A DNA stretch of 50,133 nucleotides from Lachnospiraceae bacterium (GCA_910574745.1 CAJTCE010000030.1:1-50133), one strand, 5' to 3'; positions 17,562-25,940 are shown, counted from the first letter of the stretch. Notes: a model not told the origin generated them from the sequence alone. Numbers and translations: made by a program.

Positions 17562-17645
17562 CAGAAGATTAGAAAGTACTCAAGTGCTAAACACTCATTT
17601 TTAAAATTTAGTTGCGGAACATGGAAATAGTTTATAACCAGTTAG

Positions 17646-17681
17646 AAGGCATTAGCGGAAATATTCGTTAGTGCCTTTTAT
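17646..17681 (+). terminator. Intrinsic terminator closing the L2 operon
   Basis: GGCATTAGCG pairs with CGTTAGTGCC around an eight-base loop and is followed by TTTTAT. Confidence 0.75.
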
Positions 17682-17709
17682 AGTGGATGTAAATTATATA
17701 TAATTGAAT

Positions 17710-17763
17710 ATTGATTGTAATGATGATCAAATTAAGAATGTAATGGCTCATAGATGGATTTAA
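17710..17763 (+). pseudogene. Short remnant related to the 18517 gene
   Basis: The frame reads IDCNDDQIKNVM, close to INCDDDQIKKDM inside the intact protein encoded at 18517-18921. At DNA level GATGATCAAATTAA is shared. Only this piece remains, with no start or ribosome binding site. It suggests an earlier tandem copy of the gene that was mostly deleted. Confidence 0.5.
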
Positions 17764-17778
17764 TATTAAAAAAACATT

Positions 17779-17982
17779 TTATAAAAAAATACCAAGGCTT
17801 TTCAATGCAGCATCTCCCATGTTAATAATTTCATCCTGACTAATGCCAGTTTCTTCCATAACTTTTTTTGCAATAGCATCAGCATCTGTGTCGGAAATAA
17901 TAACATTTCCAAATTCATCAGTATTAGGATTAAGAGGCTGTTTTTCTTTTGTATATTCATTTATATTTATAATTTTTGTCAT
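17779..17982 (-). CDS. Small acidic protein on the minus strand, 67 aa
   Basis: On the minus strand the ATG at 17982 follows AAAAAAGGAG with good spacing; an upstream in-frame ATG lacks one. The product is acidic and helical (DTDADAIAKKVMEETGISQ near residues 31-49) and unknown. It is the only convincing intact minus-strand gene of the window. It has its own promoter at 18097-18125, of the same unusual type as the + strand promoter at 8301. It could be a regulator or an antitoxin-like protein, but no partner toxin is apparent. Confidence 0.65.
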   Translation of the reverse strand: MTKIININEYTKEKQPLNPNTDEFGNVIISDTDADAIAKKVMEETGISQDEIINMGDAALKSLGIFL

Positions 17983-18096
17983 ATTATCAACTCCTTTTTT
18001 AGTTACTGTGAACATTTATATGACTGCTATATTTAAACTTTACATAGCTTTTTCTCGAGTTTTGCCTTTCATATTATTGACATCTATTTTATATAT

Positions 18097-18125
18097 AGTG
18101 TAACAAAAAATAGACATTTTGTCAA
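18097..18125 (-). promoter_or_regulatory. Minus-strand promoter TTGACA-17-TACACT
   Basis: Read on the minus strand: TTGACAAAATGTCTAT, six bases, TGTTACACTA. It matches the promoter at 8301-8329 in both boxes and part of the spacer. It points at the 17982 gene and lies back to back with the + strand promoter at 18135. Confidence 0.62.
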
Positions 18126-18134
18126 TGGAAGTGC

Positions 18135-18163
18135 TTGAATTTGTATGATAGTTATGATATTAT
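18135..18163 (+). promoter_or_regulatory. Promoter TTGAAT-17-TATTAT
   Basis: TTGAAT (18135-18140) and TATTAT (18158-18163) have 17-base spacing and diverge from the minus-strand promoter ten bases away. The first sequence downstream is a broken gene. Confidence 0.45.
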
Positions 18164-18221
18164 TTATAAAAAGAATAATACACCGATTTTGAGTAAAAAT
18201 TAATACCGTGGAGTGGGTAAT

Positions 18222-18454
18222 ATGCATCATTTTTCATTCCAATTTTAAAATAGATCCTGATACATTTTACTGTAATAAAGTGAAAAATATATGGTTGGTA
18301 AAGAGGTTTATAAGGGAGATATTTTTGTAAACTCGACAAATGGCGATATAATGATTTTATGGTTTGGAACTTATAAAACTTATATTATCCGGAAGAAAAG
18401 TCTTGTTTTGGAGTAAATGGAGAAATATTTTATAACCCCGAATTAAAAGAATAA
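18222..18454 (+). pseudogene. Small gene broken by two frameshifts
   Basis: Three successive frames give protein-like text that joins smoothly: NFKIDPDTFYCNKVKNIW, then KEVYKGDIFVNSTNGDIMIL, then NLYYPEEKSCFGVNGEIFYN ending in a stop at 18454. Each segment alone is too short and lacks a proper start or end. The simplest reading is an old gene of about 75 codons with two frame changes, near 18300 and 18390. The family is not recognised. Confidence 0.5.
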
Positions 18455-18516
18455 TAAGGCAGGTAGATTGTGCCTCTTACAATCATTTAAAATGAATTTT
18501 ATAAGGAGACATAAAA

Positions 18517-18921
18517 ATGAAAAAAGGTAATAATTCCGCAGCGGGAGCAACACTTATTAAAGCAATTTGTTTTGTATATGGTATAGAAGATACTAAGTGC
18601 GACGATATTATAAAAAAATTAGAATCTCTGTCCCATGAAGATATGATAACGATAATTGATAAATATGAAAACCATATAAAATCAGATATAGATATAGAGT
18701 CCGTGAGAGAGCTTTATAAAGAACTTTGTATCAATTGTGATGATGATCAAATTAAAAAAGATATGGAAGATGAGACAGTCATATTATTTACCGGACCAGC
18801 AAAAAGTAAATTTATATGGTATGAAGGTAAAGACGGCGTAGAAGTTCTTGCAAATATTCATGGACATATTATTTCAAGAGAGAGTGATGAAATTAACAGG
18901 TTGTTAAGTATCGAGTGTTAA
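18517..18921 (+). CDS. Hypothetical protein, 134 aa
   Basis: AAGGAG precedes the start. The protein is soluble, acidic and helical, with a cysteine-containing acidic segment INCDDDQIKKDM near residues 73-84 that also survives as a fragment at 17710. The C-terminal part looks like a small beta domain (FIWYEGKDGVEVLANIHGH). Not recognised. Confidence 0.65.
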   Translation: MKKGNNSAAGATLIKAICFVYGIEDTKCDDIIKKLESLSHEDMITIIDKYENHIKSDIDIESVRELYKELCINCDDDQIKKDMEDETVILFTGPAKSKFIWYEGKDGVEVLANIHGHIISRESDEINRLLSIEC

Positions 18922-19075
18922 AAAGATATTAACTGATAATATAGGTATTTATGAAACAAATTAATAATTTTTATTTCATGAATAAAAAAATACGATTGAT
19001 GAAGGTGCATTTTAATAAGTCCTGCCTTATTTATTAAAAGGTAAGTATTCTTTAAAGTATGGAGGTAATTATAAA

Positions 19076-19336
19076 ATGATGGTTTCAGAATTAAAAGTAA
19101 TATTAGATGGTATGAAAGATGATGATAAAATTGTTTTTGTATCGCCTGAAAACGGTAAAGTATTAAATATATCAAGTGAAAAAAAAGAGTTTAAACCACC
19201 TGGCCGTGAGGAAAATACATGGTCTAAAATAAAAAGGCTTTATAAAGAATACAAAATACTTATATGCTTAATATTAGTATTTTTTGCATTGTTTGCTTTT
19301 TATAATTTTTGTTATTACTTTCAAATATATATATAA
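19076..19336 (+). CDS. Small C-tail membrane protein, 86 aa
   Basis: The ATG follows TGGAGG with a long but usable spacing. A soluble N-terminal part of about 55 residues ends in basic KRLYKEYK, followed by a hydrophobic C-terminal segment at about residues 61-82. This is the layout of a tail-anchored protein with a cytoplasmic head. Not recognised. Confidence 0.62.
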   Translation: MMVSELKVILDGMKDDDKIVFVSPENGKVLNISSEKKEFKPPGREENTWSKIKRLYKEYKILICLILVFFALFAFYNFCYYFQIYI

Positions 19337-19375
19337 TTATTTTCCGACACTATAGAAGGGAGAACAGGATAAATT

Positions 19376-20527
19376 ATGAAAAAGAAAGATATTGAACATA
19401 TTAAGAGGAATTTTAAGCATAATAATGACGCATTATTGGTTCATGGTATTGGTATATACCATGTATCAGATGATAAGAAAGTATCTGGTAAATTAAAAAG
19501 ATTCTGCGAACTGCGTGATATGAATAATGGGAAAAGTGGTTCGGAAAATTACTGGGATCTGGCAGAAGAAAACAGATTTTTTGAAATTATGAAAAAATCA
19601 ATAAGTGGTTCAATCGGCCAGACGTTAGAAGAATACAAAATAGAGGAATATTCAGATATGAAAAAGATTATTGACTCTAATTTGGATAAAGGTGTTGCTG
19701 AGAGTTATGCGGAATATATTGCGAATAAATTGAATTTGACAGGGAGCTATGCAATTGTCCTTGCAGTATGTGAATTAAGTGAAGTATCGAAGGATAGTAG
19801 AGGATGGAATACGAAGGATGATGACTTGTGTGAAACGGATGTTGCTATACATAAATTTTTGATCACAAGCATTTGTCCGATGAATACAATAAATATAAGT
19901 CTTTATTTTGACAGAAATAAGAGACAGATAGAACACTGGGAAGGAATTGAAAAAGAGGTAGGGTTGCCGGCAGCAGCCTTTATTTATCCTGCAATTGAAG
20001 ACGGCTATGTATTTGACAGTCATGTAATGGTATACAACAAGGACAAAAATAATCCATTAAAAAGCTTAGTGGTTGATGTTTTAGGAAGTATTCCCAAAAT
20101 AACATCAAAAGAACAGAAAAAAGTATTTGAAGAAATATTAGATATGTCTTTAAAGAATGAAGAAAGTAAAACTATAAAAGAGAAAAAAGAGATAAAGGCA
20201 GCCGTTAAGGAAAAAGTAAAGGAACTCAGCACTATTGCTGCAGAAACTGGAGATAAGGGAATTTTAGACGAGAATACTGTGAAAAATATCTTTGTTTCAA
20301 GCGGTATAACAGAAAGTGTTGCAAAAGAAGCAGCAAGAAAAGTAGAAAGCAAAAAGGATGAGAACGTGATATTGTCTGTAGAAAATATTGTACATACGCC
20401 TAAAAAGAAATATCAGCATATTGCTGTAAATATTCCGGAAGGAAAAATAGAATTACTGAAGCAGGTTATTGGGGGAAAAGAATGTTTGGTAATTCCTATT
20501 GATGATTATGAAATTAAAGGAATTTAA
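19376..20527 (+). CDS. DUF4317-family protein, 383 aa
   Basis: The order of motifs fits the DUF4317 family of Clostridia: an MKKKDIEHIKRNFK start, SISGSIGQTLEEYKIE near residues 77-92, ITSICPMNTINISLYFDRNK near 161-180, and a VGLPAAAFIYPAIEDGY segment near 194-210. The function of that family is unknown. The C-terminal third is rich in Lys and Glu and helical. A GAAGGGAGA site precedes the start. The gene stands alone between debris and the PcfJ-like gene, and such proteins are frequent in Lachnospiraceae genomes and mobile elements. Confidence 0.75.
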   Translation: MKKKDIEHIKRNFKHNNDALLVHGIGIYHVSDDKKVSGKLKRFCELRDMNNGKSGSENYWDLAEENRFFEIMKKSISGSIGQTLEEYKIEEYSDMKKIIDSNLDKGVAESYAEYIANKLNLTGSYAIVLAVCELSEVSKDSRGWNTKDDDLCETDVAIHKFLITSICPMNTINISLYFDRNKRQIEHWEGIEKEVGLPAAAFIYPAIEDGYVFDSHVMVYNKDKNNPLKSLVVDVLGSIPKITSKEQKKVFEEILDMSLKNEESKTIKEKKEIKAAVKEKVKELSTIAAETGDKGILDENTVKNIFVSSGITESVAKEAARKVESKKDENVILSVENIVHTPKKKYQHIAVNIPEGKIELLKQVIGGKECLVIPIDDYEIKGI

Positions 20528-20551
20528 GGTTTTATTAACGGTTTATGAAAT

Positions 20552-20580
20552 TTGGAACACCAAATAAACCACAATATAAT
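20552..20580 (+). promoter_or_regulatory. Promoter TTGGAA-17-TATAAT
   Basis: TTGGAA (20552-20557) and a perfect TATAAT (20575-20580) have 17-base spacing, 38 bases before the TTG start proposed for the PcfJ-like gene. Confidence 0.6.
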
Positions 20581-20618
20581 AATGTGTTAAAATGATAGTA
20601 TATGTTTGGAGTGTTATT

Positions 20619-22862
20619 TTGAGAAAACAACAGAAAAAATTACTTATAAAAGCTAAAAAACTAAATATGAATGTTGCTCAAATAGATATTTTAGCTAGAG
20701 AAGATCTTACTATATATGAACTTCAAACAGTCATGGACTATTTCAAATATCAGCCAAAGGAAATGAATAAAGACTTTCTGGCATCTGAAACAAAGAAGTA
20801 TATTGAATTTTTAAAAGAAAAAAAAGGAAAAATAGGAAATATAAATAATTATAAAATTCTTTTTTCTTCTTTTATGCCGTCCTATTTTACCCTCATAAAT
20901 ATAAATAAAGATATATTATTAGGAACTCGTAAAAAATTTAGAATATATAAAATGTATATGTTTTTTATAAAGCATATGATGAACAGAGAAATAACTGATG
21001 ACAATTTTTTCAAATATATCTTCATAAATTATGTATTTATGCTTTATATGAATTTTAGTATTTGGCATACAAATACAGTGCTACGCTCTATTTTTTCAAA
21101 TAAGGATAAAGAAGTACGATATAGATTAATCTTTAAAATTTATCCATGTATTATGGATGATTTTCTTTATAATGGAAGAAACTCTATTTTCTATTATATA
21201 GCGATAGAAACAAATATTATAGAACAATTCGAATCAGATCCAAAAGTGTTGGAAGAATTGTATAATTATGATTGTCATCACTTTCCTTTTAAAAAAGAAG
21301 AATTTCATGATTATTTTATATATAGTGACAATAATATGAGGTATAGTTATGGATATGTGTTAAATGAACCATATTTTAGAGAAAAACAATTAAAGCAGTA
21401 TCCTATTGTAGGATTAATTGGAGATTTTTGTAAAAAAAGTATATTGGAACCATGTGATAAAGAAAACGGTATATTTACAACCTGGAATATATGCCGCCTT
21501 ATGGAACCAAAAGTGGAAAATAAGATAAGAGAATGTTATAAGATATTAGGACAGGGCTTTAGCACTGATGCAGCTACATTTTATTTTTCTGTTAGCATTA
21601 ATATTAACGGTTTTGTTACGGTAAAATATTGTGAATATAAAGCTATTAAGATAAGTGAATCATATGATGCCGGATGGGATGTTATATATCCTGCTGCAAA
21701 AAAAATTTCTTTTGTGGTTTCGCCGGACGGGAAATTATATAGAAAGTCAGTAAAATCAGGTAAATATTATCCTATTGGGATGAAAGACTTTATTTATTTG
21801 TACAAAAATCCAAATTTAAAGTCATTAGAATTTATGGATCTGATTCTCGATTATAATATACAGAAAAATGTATTTTATAGGGAGGTAGTTTGTGATTATA
21901 TGGAAACAAAGGCGACAATGCCATTAAACTTTAACGAGATAGCAGATTATCATAACCGTGCTGATTTAATTTTAAAAAAATATAAGACCGCTTCATATAT
22001 GAACATTAAATGGAACAAACAAAATTTAAATCTTTCTTATCTGTTGATTAAAGCATATAATATTGTAGATCCCTACAAAAGTCGTCAGATATTGTTACAA
22101 CAAAAAAAATTATCTCCAGTAACAAATGGAGTATATAGTGGAAAAGCTTGTAATAGACCTTATGAATATGTAAAACAACTTTTATTAGAAAGGATTTTAG
22201 ATAGCGAAACTAGGCGTATTTCTAAGAAAGATAGAGAAAATATTGAAAAAAAATATAGGGCAGAGATTATAGGAGAAATACATACAGATATTCTTTCAGA
22301 TGAATATAATCAATGGATAAATAAAAAAATAGAAAGAGAATTAGGGCTTAATGGACATAGTATATCTAGAACAATTGATGATTATATTTCTATGTGCCGA
22401 CAGGCAAAAATTAAAATCAGACTTGATATATGTTCAGTAAAACAATTGGACAGGTTACATGAAAGAATTGGTTCCTATGGTGCTGACTATCGGGAAATAA
22501 CCAAAGATGTAGTTGTGCCAGATAAATCAAAATTTTTACCACTTAGAGAGATACTTCCGGAAGAATTTGAATGGATTACAACTAGAAAAAGGCTTATTTT
22601 AGAAACAGAACTTCAGAATCATTGTGTATGGAGTTATGCGGAAAAAATCACAGATGATGTATGTGCTATTTATTCATTCACTGATAAGAGAGCAGAGTAT
22701 GGAAAGGATGGTAAGCCAAAAAGGTATACAATTGAATTTAGAATAAAGAATGGGGTTTATTATGTTGAACAAGTACAAGGTAAGAATAATAAGGTAAATG
22801 CAGATGGGATGAGAGAATATATTCAGTCGTTACTTGTTCAGTATATAAAAAAATCAAGTTAG
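20619..22862 (+). CDS. PcfJ-like protein, about 747 aa
   Basis: The C-terminal 150 residues read as the PcfJ domain known from conjugative plasmid pCF10 and many Firmicutes elements: LPLREILPEEFEWITTRKR, then LETELQNHCVWSYAEKI, then YTIEFRIKNGVYYVEQVQGK. The N-terminal 500 residues are aromatic and lysine-rich without a named domain. PcfJ function is unknown, but the family marks mobile elements. I prefer a TTG start at 20619, because GGAG lies seven bases upstream, while the ATG at 20592 has no ribosome binding site. The gene has its own promoter and is followed by a perfect palindrome. Confidence 0.8.
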   Translation: MRKQQKKLLIKAKKLNMNVAQIDILAREDLTIYELQTVMDYFKYQPKEMNKDFLASETKKYIEFLKEKKGKIGNINNYKILFSSFMPSYFTLININKDILLGTRKKFRIYKMYMFFIKHMMNREITDDNFFKYIFINYVFMLYMNFSIWHTNTVLRSIFSNKDKEVRYRLIFKIYPCIMDDFLYNGRNSIFYYIAIETNIIEQFESDPKVLEELYNYDCHHFPFKKEEFHDYFIYSDNNMRYSYGYVLNEPYFREKQLKQYPIVGLIGDFCKKSILEPCDKENGIFTTWNICRLMEPKVENKIRECYKILGQGFSTDAATFYFSVSININGFVTVKYCEYKAIKISESYDAGWDVIYPAAKKISFVVSPDGKLYRKSVKSGKYYPIGMKDFIYLYKNPNLKSLEFMDLILDYNIQKNVFYREVVCDYMETKATMPLNFNEIADYHNRADLILKKYKTASYMNIKWNKQNLNLSYLLIKAYNIVDPYKSRQILLQQKKLSPVTNGVYSGKACNRPYEYVKQLLLERILDSETRRISKKDRENIEKKYRAEIIGEIHTDILSDEYNQWINKKIERELGLNGHSISRTIDDYISMCRQAKIKIRLDICSVKQLDRLHERIGSYGADYREITKDVVVPDKSKFLPLREILPEEFEWITTRKRLILETELQNHCVWSYAEKITDDVCAIYSFTDKRAEYGKDGKPKRYTIEFRIKNGVYYVEQVQGKNNKVNADGMREYIQSLLVQYIKKSS

Positions 22863-22898
22863 AAAGATTAATTATTAAAATAATTTATAAAATAATTG

Positions 22899-22923
22899 CC
22901 GGAACAGGAATTTCCTGTTCCGG
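22899..22923 (+). terminator. Perfect 12-bp palindrome after the PcfJ-like gene
   Basis: CCGGAACAGGAA, one T, TTCCTGTTCCGG. No T-run follows directly (GAAATAAAATAATTTT), so it may be a weak terminator, an RNA-stabilising hairpin or an operator just before leader L3. Confidence 0.55.
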
Positions 22924-22965
22924 GAAATAAAATAATTTTGGCAGCTTAGATTTTTAATCAATATT

Positions 22966-23262
22966 TTGACAAATCTAATAAATATATAGTATAATATATT
23001 CATAATTTGTTACACAAAAAATTGTAATAAGTATTTTGTCCGCATCCTTAATAGATAAAGGGTGCGTTTTTTGATTTCAGGGGATAAAAATCCCCCCTTA
23101 AACGTGGAATTCCACGATCATATAGATTTAGAAACATAAAAAGACAGTTTGTTTTATTCCAGCATCATTAAATGGAAAAAAACTGTCTTTTTATATGCAA
23201 TTCTTTATACAGGTAAAAACCTGTTTTATATATTGAAAATCAAAATGTTAAGGAGGAATGAG
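22966..23262 (+). promoter_or_regulatory. Leader module L3: promoter and five-hairpin leader
   Basis: TTGACA (22966-22971) and TATAAT (22990-22995) have 18-base spacing. The leader then carries, in order: an intrinsic-terminator-like hairpin CGCATCCTT/AAGGGTGCG with six T (23041-23072); an AGGGGAT/ATCCCCCCT hairpin (23079-23098); the palindrome CGTGGAATTCCACG (about 23103-23116); an AAAAAGACAGTTT/AAACTGTCTTTTT hairpin (about 23139-23192); and ACAGGTAAAAACCTGT (about 23209-23224). The same order is found in L5, L6 and L7. The first gene begins at 23263 behind AAGGAGG. Confidence 0.8.
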
Positions 23263-23613
23263 ATGGAGTTAAGCAACGAAATTATAATCGCTGTTAAAGA
23301 GTGTAAATTTTCTTTAAGTGCAGTTGATAATTGTGTAGGCCAATGCATTGTTGAAATGTATCGACCTATACCGGGGTCAGATGTATGGAATGAAACAATC
23401 TGGTTTGATGGAACGAATGGAAATTTCATTGAAGCCGTCAGGGAGAGAGCAAATGAATTTGATGTTGAAAAAGAGGCCAAATTCTCAGAATGGTTTAATC
23501 AACGGATAAAAAATATTATATCTGATTTTTTAACCTTGGTCAAAGATGCTGAATGGAAAAAGGTTGAATTGCAAAAATTAGCAACCTCGCTGGAAGCACT
23601 GAATCTTAAATAA
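23263..23613 (+). CDS. Hypothetical protein, 116 aa
   Basis: The start at 23263 is decided by AAGGAGG; the longer open frame would begin inside the leader hairpin. The protein is soluble and helical, with two conserved-looking cysteines near residues 12 and 27. It is first in the L3 operon, which runs to the terminator at 27184. Not recognised. Confidence 0.65.
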   Translation: MELSNEIIIAVKECKFSLSAVDNCVGQCIVEMYRPIPGSDVWNETIWFDGTNGNFIEAVRERANEFDVEKEAKFSEWFNQRIKNIISDFLTLVKDAEWKKVELQKLATSLEALNLK

Positions 23614-23630
23614 AAATGGAGGAAAATGAA

Positions 23631-24056
23631 ATGAGTGTAATGAGTAAAGTAACCCTGTATGCCGGGGAAAAGGTATTTAAGGATTTGAAAAAGTTATGGG
23701 AAGAAGAATTTCCCAACTATCATCCTAAGTCTATAAGGTTAGACGCAGATGGAATGTACTATATTCAGTTTGAAAGGAGTGATTGGTCAATTACCAGTGA
23801 CTTTGCTGAAAAAGTGCAGGATGTTTGTAGGGACTATGACGATTTAGAGTGTGATGAACATGACAGGTCCATCTCATATTGCATGATAAGGATAGGAGAG
23901 TCCGTACAGGATATAGAGATCACAGCTAATTCGTCGGGAGAATGGTTCTTTGAACCAGAGATAGATATTAGTGTTGCTGTTCCAGATACTGCAACGGAAG
24001 AAGCTTATCTGAGTAAAATCGCAGCTGCAACAAATTTAGAGGAAGGAAAGGAATAA
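23631..24056 (+). CDS. Hypothetical acidic protein, 141 aa
   Basis: ATG at 23631 is preferred over ATG at 23616 because the GGAGG lies between them, at 23618-23622. The product is acidic and alpha/beta, with WSITSDFAEKVQDVCRDYDD near the middle and an acidic C-terminus. Not recognised. It is followed by a long GC-richer untranslated stretch before the next gene. Confidence 0.62.
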   Translation: MSVMSKVTLYAGEKVFKDLKKLWEEEFPNYHPKSIRLDADGMYYIQFERSDWSITSDFAEKVQDVCRDYDDLECDEHDRSISYCMIRIGESVQDIEITANSSGEWFFEPEIDISVAVPDTATEEAYLSKIAAATNLEEGKE

Positions 24057-24061
24057 CGAGT

Positions 24062-24246
24062 ACCTGGTAAACCGGGTTGAATTGGCGGGTGTGTAAGCCA
24101 TGGCGAAAAAGAGGTTGAGTAGTTGCGAGTAAGTCCACATGTGCTTATGTAAATAGTGATAAACGGTTGAAAGCCCTTAAACAGAACAATGTGGCATCAT
24201 GGGTAGCCTGATACCTCTTATCCACGATACGGTATTTGTAGCGTGG
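24062..24246 (+). ncRNA. Candidate structured RNA before the PAPS-reductase-like gene
   Basis: The 194 bases between two genes of one operon are richer in G and C than their neighbours and hold several stems: ACCTGG-TAAA-CCGGGT (24062-24077), a long-range CCACAT (24134-24139)/ATGTGG (24189-24194) pair, GGTA-GCCTGA-TACC (24202-24215), and a terminal hairpin CCACGATAC/GTAGCGTGG (24222-24246) that ends four bases before the ATG. Unpaired purine-rich runs such as GGCGAAAAAGAGG are typical of folded RNAs. I could not match it to a riboswitch, ribozyme or intron class. It may control the downstream gene or be an independent small RNA. Confidence 0.45.
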
Positions 24247-24250
24247 TGTT

Positions 24251-25000
24251 ATGAAATATATTGTAAGTATAAGTTTTGGAAAGGATAGTCTTGCTATGTT
24301 ATTAAAGTTACTAGCATTGGGTTATCCGATTGACGAAGTTATCTTCTTTAAAATAGGAGTTGATTTTAATTGCATTAATATTAATGCGGAAAAGATGAAG
24401 AAAATATTAAAGGATAAGGGAATTCAATTTACAATTTTGGAACCCAAAGATCCCTTTATCTGGTGTATGACCGAAAAGCCAGTAGCAAAACGTGATGGGA
24501 CACATCAATGTGGCTATAAGTGGTGTGGAGGCTGCACCAGATGGGGAACAACCTTGAAATTAGATGCTATCAAAGAGAATAACAAAAAATATGGAGACGA
24601 AATGATTGTGGAATATGTTGGTATTGCTGCCGATGAGCGGCATAGAATAGACCGCAAAAGAAATGGAAATCGGGTAAAACTGTATCCTCTTGTTGAATGG
24701 GGGATGACAGAAAAAGATTGTCTTGAATATTGTTATTCTCAGGGATGGCATTGGAATGAAGAAGGATATGAGTTATATGACTTACTTGATAGAGTTTCCT
24801 GTAAATACTGCAATAACAAAAACTTAAAGGAATTAAGGAATATCTATCACTTTTTGCCTAATGTATGGCAGGAATTAAAAGAGCTTCAAGATAAAATTCA
24901 AATGCCGTTTAGAGGAGATAAAACAATACATGATCTTGAGACTAGATTTATATCAGAAGATAGTCAAATGACCATAGAGGAATTTTTAAAGGAGGTTTGA
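24251..25000 (+). CDS. PAPS reductase-like PP-loop protein, 249 aa
   Basis: The N-terminal SISFGKDSLAML motif (about residues 6-17) is the PP-loop of the adenine nucleotide alpha-hydrolase superfamily, as in PAPS reductases and related sulfur-transfer enzymes. Later cysteines, in CGYKWCGGC (near 81-89) and CKYCNN (near 186-191), may bind metal or an Fe-S cluster. Phage- and element-borne versions are common; their substrates are mostly unknown, and some act in DNA or nucleotide modification. It stands behind an unusual RNA-like leader and in the same element as a DNA methyltransferase-like gene. Sulfate assimilation seems unlikely in this setting. Confidence 0.75.
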   Translation: MKYIVSISFGKDSLAMLLKLLALGYPIDEVIFFKIGVDFNCININAEKMKKILKDKGIQFTILEPKDPFIWCMTEKPVAKRDGTHQCGYKWCGGCTRWGTTLKLDAIKENNKKYGDEMIVEYVGIAADERHRIDRKRNGNRVKLYPLVEWGMTEKDCLEYCYSQGWHWNEEGYELYDLLDRVSCKYCNNKNLKELRNIYHFLPNVWQELKELQDKIQMPFRGDKTIHDLETRFISEDSQMTIEEFLKEV

Positions 25001-25004
25001 TAAT

Positions 25005-25484
25005 ATGTATAGTCAAAACGAAATTGACAAAATCCTTCATGATGCCAGATATATAGGTGCAGAAACTATATCTAACTGGACCAAGAAGCGATTCGAAGAG
25101 AAACTTAAAAAAGTAATAAGAGATTCAGAAGTATTAAAGGAAATAATGTCATGTAAACTGGATGTATTAAAAGAAAGTTTATTAAAACTTTATGGAAGAT
25201 TTCCTACATCCTGCTACGGGAATCATACAAATTTTTATACACTGAAACCAGAAGCAGTGTACTTGACAGTGCGTGAAGTAGAAGTCTTAAAACAAAAGTC
25301 CAAAAATCCAACATCTGGACGATACTTGTGTAACTATATCTTATGGGAAAAATGTGGTTCCAAGTTTATTCCTCATAAGAAGCAGGGTGTCGCTCAGATA
25401 AAAGGTGTTCAGGCCTATTTTGATGATGGAACAGTAAAAAGAACTGATTCAAAAGGATTTGAATTTATCTCAAAGGAGGAATGA
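25005..25484 (+). CDS. Hypothetical protein, 159 aa
   Basis: AAAGGAGG precedes the start, and the gene lies four bases after the PP-loop protein, so the two are probably functional partners. It has a helical N-terminal half and a basic, beta-rich C-terminal half. Single cysteines near residues 54, 71 and 106 do not form a clear site. Not recognised. Confidence 0.65.
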   Translation: MYSQNEIDKILHDARYIGAETISNWTKKRFEEKLKKVIRDSEVLKEIMSCKLDVLKESLLKLYGRFPTSCYGNHTNFYTLKPEAVYLTVREVEVLKQKSKNPTSGRYLCNYILWEKCGSKFIPHKKQGVAQIKGVQAYFDDGTVKRTDSKGFEFISKEE

Positions 25485-25486
25485 AA

Positions 25487-25813
25487 GTGTCAAAGTCAAA
25501 GGAAAATCTTATTATTAAGATGATTGAAAGACTACACCGGAAAGGGAATTATACAATCTCCAAAATTCAACGTATGTTTAATATTAGCTTTGCTGAAGCT
25601 AAAGAATGTGAAAAAAAATGGTGTGATATGAATTCTGATGATGAAAAGGTATATGTTTTTTGTGATCAGTCCGTTTTTGAATATAATACACGTTCTCAAG
25701 CTGAAAAATCTCTTTTATCAACAGTGATAGATTGTAAGGGTTTAGAGCAGGCACGCTATGCGAATGCATACATGGATATTCTGTATGGAAAAAAGATTTG
25801 CATGGACAACTAA
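25487..25813 (+). CDS. Hypothetical protein with possible HTH, about 108 aa
   Basis: An ATG at 25481 overlaps the previous stop as ATGA but sits only one base behind AGGAGG; the in-frame GTG at 25487 has ideal spacing and is preferred. The region YTISKIQRMFNISFAEAKEC near residues 21-40 resembles a helix-turn-helix of the FtsK-gamma or winged type. A DNA-binding role is possible. The C-terminal part is short and unknown. Confidence 0.58.
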   Translation: MSKSKENLIIKMIERLHRKGNYTISKIQRMFNISFAEAKECEKKWCDMNSDDEKVYVFCDQSVFEYNTRSQAEKSLLSTVIDCKGLEQARYANAYMDILYGKKICMDN

Positions 25814-25940
25814 AATTATGGGGCAGCTTGTCAATTATGATTACGGCTGCCCTCAAGTGACAGATAGGATAGAACAATAATCAAACATATTGACAAGTAC
25901 ATAAAAGTCATGAAATCATTGAATAGGAGGATAATATTGT

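Noticed and set aside
24062-24250. HDV-like ribozyme, because of the CATGGCGAAA segment
   Set aside because: The required P1 and P2 partner strands are not found at the right places upstream.
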